Source of the DNA: Halomonas ventosae
Lineage (GTDB): Bacteria; Pseudomonadota; Gammaproteobacteria; Pseudomonadales; Halomonadaceae
DNA length: 64,000 nt
Assembly: GCF_004363555.1 (NCBI RefSeq)
Contig: NZ_SNZJ01000024.1
Coordinates: forward strand, 1 to 64,000
Direction: 5' to 3'
A program made the translations under genes and the position numbers. The number at the start of each line of letters is the position of its first letter. Within the stretch, counting starts at the first letter, position 1. Of this stretch, positions 43,581 to 54,566 are shown piece after piece. The notes beneath the pieces were generated by a model. That model saw only the letters and a list, made by a program, of their open reading frames with translations, did no database searches and was not told where the DNA came from.

Positions 43581-45071
43581 ATGATGACTCCCGAACGCTT
43601 CCGCGAGCTGGCCGACGCCGGCTACAACCGCATTCCGGTCACCCGCGAGGTGCTGGCCGATCTCGACACGCCGCTCTCCACCTACCTCAAGCTGGCCGAC
43701 GAGCCCTGGACCTTCCTGCTGGAGTCCGTGCAGGGCGGCGAGAAGTGGGGGCGCTACTCGATCATCGGGCTGCCCTGCCGCGAGCGCCTCGAGGTCCGCG
43801 GCTTCACCGTCAGCCATATCGTCGATGGCGAGCTCCAGGGCGCCGGCGAGGTCGAGGATCCGCTGGCCTGGATCGAGCAGTTCCAGGCCCGCTTCAAGGT
43901 GCCGCGCCTCGATGACCAGCCGCGCTTCGACGGTGGCCTGGTGGGGTACTTCGGCTACGACACCATCCGCTACATCGAGCCGCGCCTGCGGGGCGTCGAG
44001 AAGCCAGACCCGATCGGCGTGCCGGACATCCTGCTGATGGTCTGCAACGACCTGGTGGTGTTCGACAACCTCTCCGGGCGCCTGGCGCTGTGGACGCATG
44101 CCGACCCCGCCGAGCCGGAGGCCTACGCCCGCGCCCTGGACCGGCTGGAGCGCCTGGAGATCCGCCTGCGCAGTGCCACCCTCAACACCATCAGCCCCGG
44201 CACCGGTCGCGCGGCGGTGGAGGAGGGGCACTTCACCTCGGGCTTCACCGAGGAGGGGTTCAAGGCGGCCGTGGAGAAGATCAAGGAGTACGTGCTGGCT
44301 GGCGACGTCATGCAGTGCGTCCCGTCCCAGCGCATGTCGATCCCCTACCAGGCACCACCGCTGGACCTCTACCGGGCCCTGCGCAGCCTCAATCCCTCGC
44401 CCTACATGTTCTACCTGAACCTGGGCGATCATCAGGTGGCGGGCTCCTCGCCGGAGATCCTCACGCGGCTGGAGGACGGGGAAGTCACGGTGCGGCCCAT
44501 CGCCGGCACCCGCAAGCGCGGCCACAGCGAAGCGGAGGACCGCGCCCTGGAGGCCGACCTGCTGGCCGATCCCAAGGAACTCGCCGAGCACCTGATGCTG
44601 ATCGACCTGGGGCGCAACGACGTGGGCCGCATCAGCGAGACCGGCTCGGTGAGGGTGACCGACCGGATGGTGGTCGAGCGCTACTCCCACGTGATGCACA
44701 TCGTCTCCAACGTCGTGGGACGCCTGAAGCCGGGGCTCTCGGCGATGGACGTGCTGCGCGCCACCTTCCCGGCGGGCACGGTGTCCGGCGCGCCCAAGAT
44801 CCGGGCACTCGAGATCATCGACGAGGTGGAGCCGGTCAAGCGCGGCGTCTACTCCGGCGCGGTGGGCTACCTCTCCTGGCACGGCAACATGGACACCGCC
44901 ATCGCCATCCGCACGGCGGTGATCAAGGATGGCCAGCTGCATGTCCAGGCCGGCGCGGGCATCGTCGCCGATTCGGTGCCCGAGATGGAGTGGCAGGAGA
45001 CGCTCAACAAGGGCCGCGCCCTGTTCCGTGCCGTGGCCATGGCCGAGCGTGGCCTGGACAACCTCGAGTGA
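43581..45071 (+). CDS. trpE: Anthranilate synthase component I
   Basis: A 496-residue subunit that turns chorismate and ammonia to anthranilate. The N-terminal domain carries the feedback-site [18 protein letters not shown] (Leu-Leu-Glu-Ser for Trp binding). The chorismate-binding domain has [19 protein letters not shown] and [16 protein letters not shown] precedes ATG ATG (43581 or 43584). First gene of a trpE-trpG-trpD-trpC run; trpB/A are not in the window. Confidence 0.98.
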   Translation: MMTPERFRELADAGYNRIPVTREVLADLDTPLSTYLKLADEPWTFLLESVQGGEKWGRYSIIGLPCRERLEVRGFTVSHIVDGELQGAGEVEDPLAWIEQFQARFKVPRLDDQPRFDGGLVGYFGYDTIRYIEPRLRGVEKPDPIGVPDILLMVCNDLVVFDNLSGRLALWTHADPAEPEAYARALDRLERLEIRLRSATLNTISPGTGRAAVEEGHFTSGFTEEGFKAAVEKIKEYVLAGDVMQCVPSQRMSIPYQAPPLDLYRALRSLNPSPYMFYLNLGDHQVAGSSPEILTRLEDGEVTVRPIAGTRKRGHSEAEDRALEADLLADPKELAEHLMLIDLGRNDVGRISETGSVRVTDRMVVERYSHVMHIVSNVVGRLKPGLSAMDVLRATFPAGTVSGAPKIRALEIIDEVEPVKRGVYSGAVGYLSWHGNMDTAIAIRTAVIKDGQLHVQAGAGIVADSVPEMEWQETLNKGRALFRAVAMAERGLDNLE

Positions 45072-45123
45072 CCCCTGATTCCTGTCGTCCGGCGCTGGCC
45101 GGGCGAGTGCCGGAGAGCCTGCC

Positions 45124-45708
45124 ATGTCCGTGCTGATGATCGACAACTATGACAGCTTCACCTACAACGTGGTGCAATACCTGGGGGAGCTGGGCGCCGA
45201 GGTGGTGACCCACCGCAACGACGCCATTACCCTGGAGGAGATCGAGGCCCTGGCCCCGAGCCACCTGGTGATCTCGCCGGGGCCCTGCACCCCCGACGAG
45301 GCCGGCATCTCCATGGCGGCCATCCGCCGCTTCGCCGGGCGTATCCCCATTCTGGGCATCTGCCTGGGGCACCAGGCCATCGGCCAGGTCTATGGCGGCG
45401 AGGTGGTCCGCGCGCCCCAGGTGATGCATGGCAAGACCTCGCGGATCCGCCACCTCGGCCAGGGGGTCTTCGAGGGCCTCGAGGACCCCCTGGAGGTGAC
45501 GCGCTACCATTCGCTGGTGGTGGAGCGCGAGGGCCTGCCCGACTGCCTCGAGGTCACCGCCTGGTGCGACGACGACGACGTCACCCCGGGGCTGATCATG
45601 GGCCTGCGCCACCGTGAGCTGGATGTCGAGGGCGTGCAGTTCCATCCCGAGTCGATCCTGACCCGCCAGGGCCATGAGCTGCTGGCCAACTTCCTGAAAC
45701 GTCGCTGA
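45124..45708 (+). CDS. trpG: Anthranilate synthase component II (glutamine amidotransferase)
   Basis: A 194-residue class I glutamine amidotransferase that feeds ammonia to TrpE. Start signature [17 protein letters not shown], catalytic Cys80 in [11 protein letters not shown], and His/Glu in FHPESILT. It lies 52 bases after trpE. A single trpG may also serve PabB, since no separate pabA is seen here (inference). Confidence 0.97.
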   Translation: MSVLMIDNYDSFTYNVVQYLGELGAEVVTHRNDAITLEEIEALAPSHLVISPGPCTPDEAGISMAAIRRFAGRIPILGICLGHQAIGQVYGGEVVRAPQVMHGKTSRIRHLGQGVFEGLEDPLEVTRYHSLVVEREGLPDCLEVTAWCDDDDVTPGLIMGLRHRELDVEGVQFHPESILTRQGHELLANFLKRR

Positions 45709-45738
45709 GCCGTGCCCATGCCAGAGGAGAGCAACGTC

Positions 45739-46758
45739 ATGCAGATGCGAGAGGCCATCGGTGCGGTGATGCGCCGCGAGAACCTGAACTTCGCCGAGAC
45801 CCATGAGGTGATGCGCCAGATCATGACCGGCGAGGCCAGCGACCCCCAGATCGCCGCCTTCCTGGTGGGCATGGCCATGAAGGGCGAGACCGCCGAGGAG
45901 ATCAGTGCCGCGGCCCAGGTGATGCGCGAACTGATGAACCCGGTCCGGCTGCAGGCCGACAACGTGGTCGACATCGTCGGCACCGGCGGCGATGGCGCCA
46001 ACCTCTTCAACGTCTCCACCGCGGCGAGCTTCGTGGTCGCCGCGGGCGGGGCCCATGTCGCCAAGCACGGCAACCGCGGGGTCTCCTCGTCGTCGGGCAG
46101 TGCCGACCTCTTCGCCGTGGCCGGCATCAACCTGAACCTGGATGCCGAGCAGGTGGGCCGCTGCATCGAGCAGGTGGGGGTGGGCTTCATGTTCGCCCCC
46201 AACCACCACCCGGCGATGCGCTATGCCGTGGGCCCGCGTCGCGAGATGGGGGTGCGTACCCTGTTCAACATCCTCGGGCCGCTGACCAATCCCGCCGGCG
46301 CCCCCAACCAGGTGCTGGGGGTCTACGCCCCCGAACTGGTGCCGCTGATGGCCGAGGTGCTGCGGCGCCTGGGCAGCGAGCACGTGCTGGTGGTGCATGC
46401 CGAGGACGGCCTCGACGAGATCTCGCTGGCGCAGCCAACGCTGGTCGCCGAGCTCAAGGAGGGCGAGATCCGCGAGTACACTATCGCCCCCGAGGACTTC
46501 GGCATTGCCCGTCAGTCCCTGGACCCGCTGCGGGTGAAGACCGCCGAGGACAGCCTGCGGCTGGTCGAGCAGGCCCTGGTAGGCGAGGGGCCGGCGGCGG
46601 ATATCGTCGCCCTCAACGCCGGTGCCGCCCTCTATGCCTCTGGCGTGGCCGACAGCCTCGCGGAAGGCGTGGCCATGGCGCAGGACGCCCAGGCCTCCAA
46701 GCTGCCCCTCGAGAAGCTCCGGGAACTCGCCAACTTCACCCGCGTCTTCACCCAGTGA
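45739..46758 (+). CDS. trpD: Anthranilate phosphoribosyltransferase
   Basis: A 339-residue enzyme adding phosphoribose to anthranilate. It has the PRPP-binding [30 protein letters not shown] and [21 protein letters not shown] precedes ATG 45739; an ATG nine codons upstream is less likely. It starts 30 bases after trpG and overlaps the GTG ahead of trpC. Confidence 0.97.
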   Translation: MQMREAIGAVMRRENLNFAETHEVMRQIMTGEASDPQIAAFLVGMAMKGETAEEISAAAQVMRELMNPVRLQADNVVDIVGTGGDGANLFNVSTAASFVVAAGGAHVAKHGNRGVSSSSGSADLFAVAGINLNLDAEQVGRCIEQVGVGFMFAPNHHPAMRYAVGPRREMGVRTLFNILGPLTNPAGAPNQVLGVYAPELVPLMAEVLRRLGSEHVLVVHAEDGLDEISLAQPTLVAELKEGEIREYTIAPEDFGIARQSLDPLRVKTAEDSLRLVEQALVGEGPAADIVALNAGAALYASGVADSLAEGVAMAQDAQASKLPLEKLRELANFTRVFTQ

Positions 46759-46766
46759 GGCCCGAC

Positions 46767-47573
46767 ATGACCGAATCCCGTCCCCTGCCCACCATCCTCG
46801 AGCGCATCCTGTCCCGCAAGGAGGAGGAGGTCGCCGAGCGCCGCCGCGTCGTCTCCGAGCAGGAACTGCTGCGCCTGGGCGCCGAGCAGTCCGCGCCGCG
46901 AGGCTTCGTCGCCGCCCTCTATCGTGCCATCCAGGCCGGCGATCCGGCGGTGATCGCCGAGATCAAGAAGGCCTCGCCCTCCAGGGGCGTGATCCGCGAG
47001 GACTTTCGCCCCGGCGAGATCGCCGCAAGCTATGCCGAGGGCGGCGCCGCCTGCCTCTCGGTGCTCACCGACGCCGACTTCTTCCAGGGCCACGAGGACT
47101 ACCTGATCGAGGCGCGAGAGGCCTGTGGCCTGCCGGTGATCCGCAAGGATTTCATCACCCATGGCTACCAGGTGAGCGAGGCGCGCGCCATCGGCGCCGA
47201 CTGCATCCTGCTGATCGTCGCCGCCCTGGACGACGCCCGGATGGTGGACCTGCATCGCCAGGCCGTGGAGCTGGGCATGGACGTGCTGGTGGAGGTGCAC
47301 GATGCCCTGGAGCTCGATCGGGCCCTCAAGCTCGACCTCGCCCTGGTGGGCATCAACAACCGCGACCTGCACACCTTCGACACCCGGCTCGAGACCACCC
47401 TGGAGCTGCTGCCGCGGATACCCGCCGGCGTCAACGTGGTCACCGAGTCCGGCATTCATACTCACGATGACGTGCTGCGCATGCGCGAGCATGACGTCAA
47501 CGCCTTCCTGGTGGGCGAGGCCTTCATGCGCGAGGCCAACCCCGGCCAGGCCCTGCGGCGGCTGTTCTTCTGA
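46767..47573 (+). CDS. trpC: Indole-3-glycerol phosphate synthase
   Basis: A 268-residue TIM-barrel enzyme that closes the indole ring. Signature [17 protein letters not shown], then [28 protein letters not shown] and TESGIHT, all catalytic loops. Single-function form, not fused to TrpF. ATG 46767 follows GTGAGG; a GTG at 46755 is the alternative. It is followed by a 17-bp tandem duplication and a hairpin. Confidence 0.97.
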   Translation: MTESRPLPTILERILSRKEEEVAERRRVVSEQELLRLGAEQSAPRGFVAALYRAIQAGDPAVIAEIKKASPSRGVIREDFRPGEIAASYAEGGAACLSVLTDADFFQGHEDYLIEAREACGLPVIRKDFITHGYQVSEARAIGADCILLIVAALDDARMVDLHRQAVELGMDVLVEVHDALELDRALKLDLALVGINNRDLHTFDTRLETTLELLPRIPAGVNVVTESGIHTHDDVLRMREHDVNAFLVGEAFMREANPGQALRRLFF

Positions 47574-47604
47574 TCCTTCTCTTCTTGTGATCTTTCTCTT
47601 CTTC
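47571..47604 (+). repeat. 17-bp pyrimidine-rich tandem duplication at the trpC stop
   Basis: TGATCCTTCTCTTCTTG then TGATCTTTCTCTTCTTC, two mismatches, with the trpC TGA forming the first bases of unit one and another TGATCCCC following. The last codons of trpC (CTGTTCTTC) resemble the repeat's end, so the duplication probably arose from there. Confidence 0.85.
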
Positions 47605-47627
47605 TGATCCCCCTGCGCAAGCGACAT

Positions 47628-47649
47628 CGGGCAGCCTTCGGGCTGCCCG
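47628..47649. terminator. Hairpin between trpC and the CPA1 gene
   Basis: Perfect 9-bp stem CGGGCAGCC/GGCTGCCCG with TTCG loop, between the convergent stops of trpC and the CPA1 antiporter. No T-run on either side. Confidence 0.6.
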
Positions 47650-47674
47650 CTGTGGTTCGGGCGGGGCGAGTGGC

Positions 47675-49474
47675 TCAGAAGGCGGGAGAGTCCGGGTAGA
47701 CCAGGCTGATCAGGCGCTCTCCCGGCTGAGGCTCGAGGGACGACTGGTCGCTGGCGACGCGGATCTGCTCCTGGGCATCGATGCAGAACAGCGGCAGCAG
47801 GCGGTGCGCATGGGTCGCGAGATAGGCGTCGATGTCGAAGGCCTCGTGCAGCCGCGTGGTTCGCACCTCCGCCCCCTGGGCCACCAGACTCGCCAGCTTG
47901 TGCCAGGTCACCCGCTCGCCGAACAGCCGGGGCAGCTCGGTCAGTTGTCGAGGCCGCTCCCGCTCGGCGTCGCGCTCCCCGTCGACCTCCAGCTGGAAGA
48001 CTTTGCCATGACCCAGGGTCCCCTCGAAGTGCAGGGCGGCCAGGTCGTTCTGTTCGCGACAGGGGGAGAGGGGCAGGAAGTGCCCCAGGCCGGTCATCTC
48101 CAGGTGCTCCTGGGCATGCGCCGAGGTCGGGTTGCCGAAATAGGTCGGCAGGCCGGCCATGCGCGCCTCCTCCAGGGCGTCCCGGTCATGGTCGCAGAGG
48201 CGCACGGCGAAGCCCGCCTCCCGGAGCGCCTGGCCCACGGCGCGTGCGACCGGGTTGGCGCCGAGGATCAGGAACCCTCTGGGCGGCGGGGTCATGACGC
48301 CGAGCGCACCGGCGATGGGGCGGGAGAGCAGGCTCTGGATCACCACCGTGGCGATGATCACCATGAAGGTCACCGGCACCAGCATCTCGGCCCCCTCGAG
48401 CCCCTGGGCCTCGAGCTTGAGGGCGAACAGCGAGGCCACCGCCGCCGCCACGATGCCTCTTGGCGAGATCCAGGCCAGCAGTGCCTTCTCCCGCCAGTCG
48501 AGCCCGCTGCCCGCGGTGCAGAGCCACACGGTCAGCGGTCGCGCCACCAGCATCAGCACCCCCAGGTAGGCCCAGGCCGGCCAGCCCAGCAGGGCCAGCT
48601 GGTCGAGGCCGAGCCGCGCGGCGAGCAGGATGAAGAGGCCCGAGATCAGCAGTACCGACAGGGTCTCCTTGAACTCGATGATGGGGCCGGTGGGCACCCG
48701 TGGCATGTTGGCCATCCACACGCCCATCACCGTGACGGTCAGCAGCCCGGACTCGTGGAAGAGCTGGTTGGAGAGGGTGTAGAGGGTCAGCATGACCATC
48801 AGGGTGCCGAAGCTGTGCAGCTGGCGCGGCAGCCAGTGGTGGCGCAGCACGCAGCCCCAGAGGTAACCGCCCAGGCCCCCCAGGCCGAAGCCGATCAGGG
48901 CAGTCAGGCCGAACAGGCCCAGGGTATGCAGGAAGGCATCCCCCGAGGCGCCGATCACCACGTACTCGTAGACCAGCACCGCGCCGATGGCGCCGATGGG
49001 ATCGATGAGGATGCCCTCCCAGCGCAGGATCTGGGACAGCGACTCCTTGGCGCGCAGGGTCTCGAGCAGGGGCAGCACCACGGTGGGGCCGGTGACCACC
49101 AGCAGGGCGCCGAGCACGCTGGCCATCCCCCATGACAGCTCGAGCAGCCAGCGGGCGGCCAGGGCGCTGATCACCGCCGTGAGCAGCACGCCCCAGGTCA
49201 CCAGGCGACGCACCGTATGGCCGTGCCCGCGCAGCTCGGCGAAGCTCAGGGTCAGGCTGCCCTCGAAGAGGATCACCGCCACGGCCAGCGAGACCAGCGG
49301 GAAGAGCAGGTCGCCGAGCAGGGCGTCGGGGTCGAGCAGGCCGGTGATCGGCCCGACCAGGATGCCGATGAGCAGCAGCGGCAGGATGGCGGGCACCTTG
49401 AGCCGCCAGGCGAGCCACTGGCAGGCGAGGGAGAGGAGACCGATGCCGGTGAGCAGGACGGCGGGGCTTTCCAT
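47675..49474 (-). CDS. CPA1-type cation:proton antiporter with RCK-like domain
   Basis: A 599-residue antiporter (NhaP/CPA1 type). About 12-13 hydrophobic segments occupy residues 1-385, including LFEGSLTLSFAEL, VVTGPTVVLPLL and the EGILIDPIGAI segment with the ion-binding Asp pair. From about 400 a TrkA-N-like domain starts (GFLILGANPVARAVGQAL), then a C-terminal domain. It probably exchanges Na+ or K+ for H+. It is unlike the KefB-type protein at 2880-4478 in family and arrangement. Confidence 0.92.
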   Translation of the reverse strand: MESPAVLLTGIGLLSLACQWLAWRLKVPAILPLLLIGILVGPITGLLDPDALLGDLLFPLVSLAVAVILFEGSLTLSFAELRGHGHTVRRLVTWGVLLTAVISALAARWLLELSWGMASVLGALLVVTGPTVVLPLLETLRAKESLSQILRWEGILIDPIGAIGAVLVYEYVVIGASGDAFLHTLGLFGLTALIGFGLGGLGGYLWGCVLRHHWLPRQLHSFGTLMVMLTLYTLSNQLFHESGLLTVTVMGVWMANMPRVPTGPIIEFKETLSVLLISGLFILLAARLGLDQLALLGWPAWAYLGVLMLVARPLTVWLCTAGSGLDWREKALLAWISPRGIVAAAVASLFALKLEAQGLEGAEMLVPVTFMVIIATVVIQSLLSRPIAGALGVMTPPPRGFLILGANPVARAVGQALREAGFAVRLCDHDRDALEEARMAGLPTYFGNPTSAHAQEHLEMTGLGHFLPLSPCREQNDLAALHFEGTLGHGKVFQLEVDGERDAERERPRQLTELPRLFGERVTWHKLASLVAQGAEVRTTRLHEAFDIDAYLATHAHRLLPLFCIDAQEQIRVASDQSSLEPQPGERLISLVYPDSPAF

Positions 49475-49553
49475 GGCGTGCTTCCTGGCGAGGGGGCCGT
49501 CTCAGATTAGTCACTGCCGATGGGTCGCACAATCGCTGCCGTCGAGCCCGGGC

Positions 49554-49754
49554 TCAGCGCTGGAAGAGCCAGAGGAGCGCCGAGACCACCAGGCTGACCA
49601 GGATCATGGTGGTGACCGGGAAGTAGAACGAGACGTTCTCGCGGCGGATCACGATGTCGCCGGGCAGGTGGCCGAGGGGCAGTCTGGACAGCCAGGGCCA
49701 GAGCAGTCCGATGGCGACGATCAGCAGTCCGACGAGGATCAGGGTGCGGTTCAT
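49554..49754 (-). CDS. DUF2905 family small membrane protein
   Basis: A 66-residue protein with two membrane segments (about 4-20 and 45-62) joined by LPLGHLPGDIVIRRENVSFYFP, the hallmark of DUF2905. Function unknown; an accessory to membrane or respiratory proteins is possible. It lies 70 bases downstream of the YdiJ-type gene and 79 bases upstream of the antiporter, all on the minus strand. Confidence 0.9.
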   Translation of the reverse strand: MNRTLILVGLLIVAIGLLWPWLSRLPLGHLPGDIVIRRENVSFYFPVTTMILVSLVVSALLWLFQR

Positions 49755-49790
49755 GCCTCGGGCCTCCTGTCGCGCCGCGCGGAAGGTGGG

Positions 49791-49813
49791 GCCCGCCGGC
49801 CGAGCCGGCGGGC
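49791..49813 (-). terminator. Hairpin downstream of the YdiJ-type gene
   Basis: Perfect 10-bp stem GCCCGCCGGC/GCCGGCGGGC, loop of 3, starting 11 bases past the stop on the minus strand. No T-run follows. Confidence 0.6.
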
Positions 49814-49824
49814 GAGGGGTAGCG

Positions 49825-52800
49825 CTATCGGCGCTGCCTGAGCACCGCCAGCAGGGCCTGCAGCGGGTGGGGCAGGGCCTGGTCCGAGAAGCGTTTCACC
49901 TGGCTGCGACACGAGTAGCCGGTGGCCAGCAGCCGGCCGGCGCTGGCCTCGTCCTCCACCACCGGCTGCCAGGACTGGGCGTAGATGGTCCGGGAGGTCT
50001 CGCGGTTGCGCGACTCGTGGCCGTAGGTGCCCGACATGCCGCAGCAGCCGGTATTGACCAGCTCGAGCTCCAGGCCGAAGGCGGCGAAGACCAGCTGCCA
50101 TGCCCTGGGGCTGCCCGGGGCGTTGGTCTTCTCGGTGCAGTGGGAGAGCAGCCGGTAGCCCGGGTCGTCGACGCCCAGGCCAGGGGGCGCCAGCCGGGCG
50201 GCCAGGGATGGAGACTGAGCCACCAGCCACTCCTGCAGCATCAGCACCTCGGGCACGGCGTCCGGCCCCAGCGCCCTCACGTACTCCTGGCGATAGGTCA
50301 GGGTCATGGCCGGGTCGATGCCGACCAGCGGCACGCCGAAGTCGGCCAGGGTCCTGAGGCGCCTGGCCTGCGTCTCGGCGGTACGCGCAAAGGCCCCCAG
50401 GAAGCCCTGGACATCCAGCGGCTTGCCGTTGGGCGTGTAGGGCGCGACGAAGACCCGCACGTCGAGGCGCGAGAGCAACTCGACGATATCCATCACCAGC
50501 CTGGCCTCGAAGTGACTGGTGAAGGCGTCCTGGACGAGCACCACGCTGCGCGCCTTCTGGGCATCGGTGAGCAGGCCGAGCGATGTCGGCGTCGCCTCCG
50601 CCACGCCCCAGGCGGCGAGCTGCTTCTTCAGGCTGGCGCGGGAGAGCTTCGGGCTGTCCACCAGGCCCAGCGGGCCGGCCAGCAGCCGGTCGACCAGGCG
50701 ATTGCCCAGGGCGGCGTTGTAGAGCGGCGCCACCCGGGCCAGCGTCGGCACCAGGAACTCCATGCCACCCACCAGGTAGTCGCGCAGTGGGCGCAGGTAG
50801 CGGCCGTGGTAGACCTCGAGGAAGCGCGAGCGGGAGTCGGGGACATTGACCTTCACCGGGCACTGGCCGGCGCAGGACTTGCAGGCGAGACACCCCGCCA
50901 TGGCGTCGTACACCTCGTGGGAGAAGTCCTTCTCGCCGCGCCGCCTGGCCAGGGTATTCCTGAGTCTCAACGGGAAGTCCCTGACGAATCCCCAGGCACC
51001 TTCTTCCTTCTTCTTCCTCGACTCCTCGACCAGGTCGATGCCGGCCTCGCCCTGCAGCCGCAGCCACTCGCGGATCAGGCTGGCGCGCCCCTTGGGCGAG
51101 TGTATCCGGTCGCGGGTGGCCTTCCAGGAGGGGCACATGGCGTCATCGGGGTCATAGTTGTAGCAGGCGCCGTTGCCGTTGCAGTAGACCGTGGCCGCGT
51201 GGGCGTGCCAGACCCGCTCATCGATCTGGCGGTCGAACTGGCCGCGGGTGGGGACGCCGTCGATGGTCAGCAGGTCGGGATCGACCCACTTGACCGTTTC
51301 CTCTTGATCAGAGGCGCTGGTTTGTGAGGCCTTACCCGCGGCATCGGGCGGGATGGAAAAAGCCGCGGCATCGGGCGGGATAGAAAGTGGCGAGGCGATC
51401 TTGCCGGGGTTGAGCTGATTGTTGGGGTCGAAGGCCGCCTTGACCCGCTGCAGGCTGGGGTAGAGCTCGCCGAAGAACGTCGGCGAGTACTCCGAGCGCA
51501 CGCCCTTGCCGTGCTCGCCCCACAGCAGGCCGTGGTACTTCTTCGTCAGCGCGGCCACCTCGTCGGAGACCTCGCGGATCAGCCGCTCCTGGGCCGGGTC
51601 CTTCATGTCGATGGCCGGCCGCACGTGCAGCACCCCGGCATCCACATGGCCGAACATGCCGTAGGCGAGGCCCCGGGCGTCCAGGGCGGCACGGAACTCG
51701 GCGATGTAGTCGGCCAGGTGCTCCGGCGGGACGGCGGTGTCCTCGACGAAGGGGATCGGGCGCTTCTCGCCCTTGGCATTGCCCAGCAGGCCCACGGCGC
51801 GCTTGCGCATCCCATAGACCTTCTGGATCTGCTCGCGCCCCTCGGCCAGGGTATAGCCCAGGCGGGGCACGCTCGCATCGGCTTCCAGGTGGCGGCAGAA
51901 GGCGTCGACGCGATCATTCAGCCGCTCGGGGTCGTCGTCATTGAACTCCACCAGGTTGATACCGCGCACCGGCGTCTCGCCCGAAGGAAAGAATTCCGCC
52001 ACGCTGTCCCAGACGAAGTCCTCCATGGCCAGCATCAGCACGGTGTCGTCCACCGTCTCGATGGAGGTGGGCCGCGCCTGCGGCTGACTGGATGAAGAGC
52101 CGAGCGCCCGCGGCTGATCTTGTGAAGAGCCCATCAGCGCCTTGGCATCGCGCAGGGCCTCCATGAAGCCGGCGTAGCGCACGTTGACCAGCGTCGAGTG
52201 CCTGGGGATCGGCAGCACGTTGAGCACCGCCTCGTCGAGCAGGCCCAGCGAGCCCTCCGAGCCGCACAGCAGGCTGTTGATGTCGAGGCGGCCCTCGGCG
52301 TCGCGAAGGTGCGCCAGGTCGTAGCCGGTCAGGCAGCGGTTGAGCGGCGGGAACTTCTCGGCGATCAGCTCGCCCTGGGTGTCGATGATCTCCCGGGCGG
52401 TGCGGTAGGCGCGGCCGGTAACGTCCTGGCGCTCGCATTGGCGCTCGAGCTCGGCGTCCTCCAGCGGGCGGCTCACCAGCCGCTCGCCGCCCAGCAGCAG
52501 GGTCTCGAGCTCGAGCACATGGTCGCGGGTCTTGCCGTACTCGCAGCTGCCCTGGCCGCTGGCGTCGGTTGCGATCATGCCGCCGATGGTGGCGCGGTTG
52601 GAGGTGGAGAGGTCCGGGGCGAAGAAGAGCCCATGGGGCCTCAACGCCGCATTGAGCTGGTCCTTGACCACGCCGGCCTGGACCCGCACCCGGCGCTTCT
52701 CCACGTCGATCTCGAGGATCGCGTTCATGTGCCGCGAGACATCCACCACCAGGCCGTCGGTGAGCGACTGGCCGTTGGTGCCGGTGCCGCCGCCGCGCGG

Positions 52801-53061
52801 GGTGAGCGCCACCTGGCGGTGCTCGTCACGGCCGGCCAGCCGGGCGATGCGCTCGAGGTCGGCGCCGTGCCTGGGATAGAGCACCGCCTGGGGCAGGCGC
52901 TGGTAGATGGAGTTGTCGGTGGCCAGCACCGTGCGGGCGGCATAGTCCGGGGCGATCTCGCCCTCGAAGCCCGCATCGCGCAGGGCGTCCAGGAAGCGCA
53001 GGTAGGGAGCGGCGAGGCCCTCGATGCGGCGCGAGTCGGCGGTATCCAGTCGTGCGATCAT
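49825..53061 (-). CDS. ydiJ: YdiJ-type FAD-linked oxidase / Fe-S protein
   Basis: A 1078-residue fusion of a D-lactate-dehydrogenase-like FAD domain and an Fe-S/CCG electron-transfer part. The FAD domain shows PRGGGTGTNGQSLTDGLVVD and MIATDASGQGS; the ferredoxin part has GCLACKSCAGQCPVKVNVP; a CCG-type motif NTGCCGMSGTYGHE is near the end. Close in order and motifs to E. coli YdiJ (1018 residues), reported as D-2-hydroxyglutarate dehydrogenase. The extra length comes from two in-frame tandem duplications at about 310-329 and 558-575. Confidence 0.93.
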   Translation of the reverse strand: MIARLDTADSRRIEGLAAPYLRFLDALRDAGFEGEIAPDYAARTVLATDNSIYQRLPQAVLYPRHGADLERIARLAGRDEHRQVALTPRGGGTGTNGQSLTDGLVVDVSRHMNAILEIDVEKRRVRVQAGVVKDQLNAALRPHGLFFAPDLSTSNRATIGGMIATDASGQGSCEYGKTRDHVLELETLLLGGERLVSRPLEDAELERQCERQDVTGRAYRTAREIIDTQGELIAEKFPPLNRCLTGYDLAHLRDAEGRLDINSLLCGSEGSLGLLDEAVLNVLPIPRHSTLVNVRYAGFMEALRDAKALMGSSQDQPRALGSSSSQPQARPTSIETVDDTVLMLAMEDFVWDSVAEFFPSGETPVRGINLVEFNDDDPERLNDRVDAFCRHLEADASVPRLGYTLAEGREQIQKVYGMRKRAVGLLGNAKGEKRPIPFVEDTAVPPEHLADYIAEFRAALDARGLAYGMFGHVDAGVLHVRPAIDMKDPAQERLIREVSDEVAALTKKYHGLLWGEHGKGVRSEYSPTFFGELYPSLQRVKAAFDPNNQLNPGKIASPLSIPPDAAAFSIPPDAAGKASQTSASDQEETVKWVDPDLLTIDGVPTRGQFDRQIDERVWHAHAATVYCNGNGACYNYDPDDAMCPSWKATRDRIHSPKGRASLIREWLRLQGEAGIDLVEESRKKKEEGAWGFVRDFPLRLRNTLARRRGEKDFSHEVYDAMAGCLACKSCAGQCPVKVNVPDSRSRFLEVYHGRYLRPLRDYLVGGMEFLVPTLARVAPLYNAALGNRLVDRLLAGPLGLVDSPKLSRASLKKQLAAWGVAEATPTSLGLLTDAQKARSVVLVQDAFTSHFEARLVMDIVELLSRLDVRVFVAPYTPNGKPLDVQGFLGAFARTAETQARRLRTLADFGVPLVGIDPAMTLTYRQEYVRALGPDAVPEVLMLQEWLVAQSPSLAARLAPPGLGVDDPGYRLLSHCTEKTNAPGSPRAWQLVFAAFGLELELVNTGCCGMSGTYGHESRNRETSRTIYAQSWQPVVEDEASAGRLLATGYSCRSQVKRFSDQALPHPLQALLAVLRQRR
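51336..51389 (-). repeat. 27-bp in-frame tandem duplication in the YdiJ-type gene
   Basis: Two 27-base units give the peptide repeats SIPPDAAAF and SIPPDAAGK. They fall between the FAD domain and the Fe-S part, where E. coli YdiJ has only a short linker. Confidence 0.85.
52074..52133 (-). repeat. 30-bp in-frame tandem duplication in the YdiJ-type gene
   Basis: Two 30-base units give the peptide repeats GSSQDQPRAL and GSSSSQPQAR, inside the FAD domain just before the SIETVDDTVL strand. E. coli YdiJ lacks this segment. Confidence 0.85.
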
Positions 53062-53177
53062 GGAACTCTTGTCTGGGGAGGAGAGAGTGGCGCTACTTTA
53101 CCGCGAGAGGACGGTGCCGCGCATCCTGCCCCGGGCGAGCACGCCGCGGGGCAGGCGGCGACGCGTGGCACCGCTGA

Positions 53178-54554
<1,377 letters not shown>

Positions 54555-54566
54555 TACCCCTCGGCG

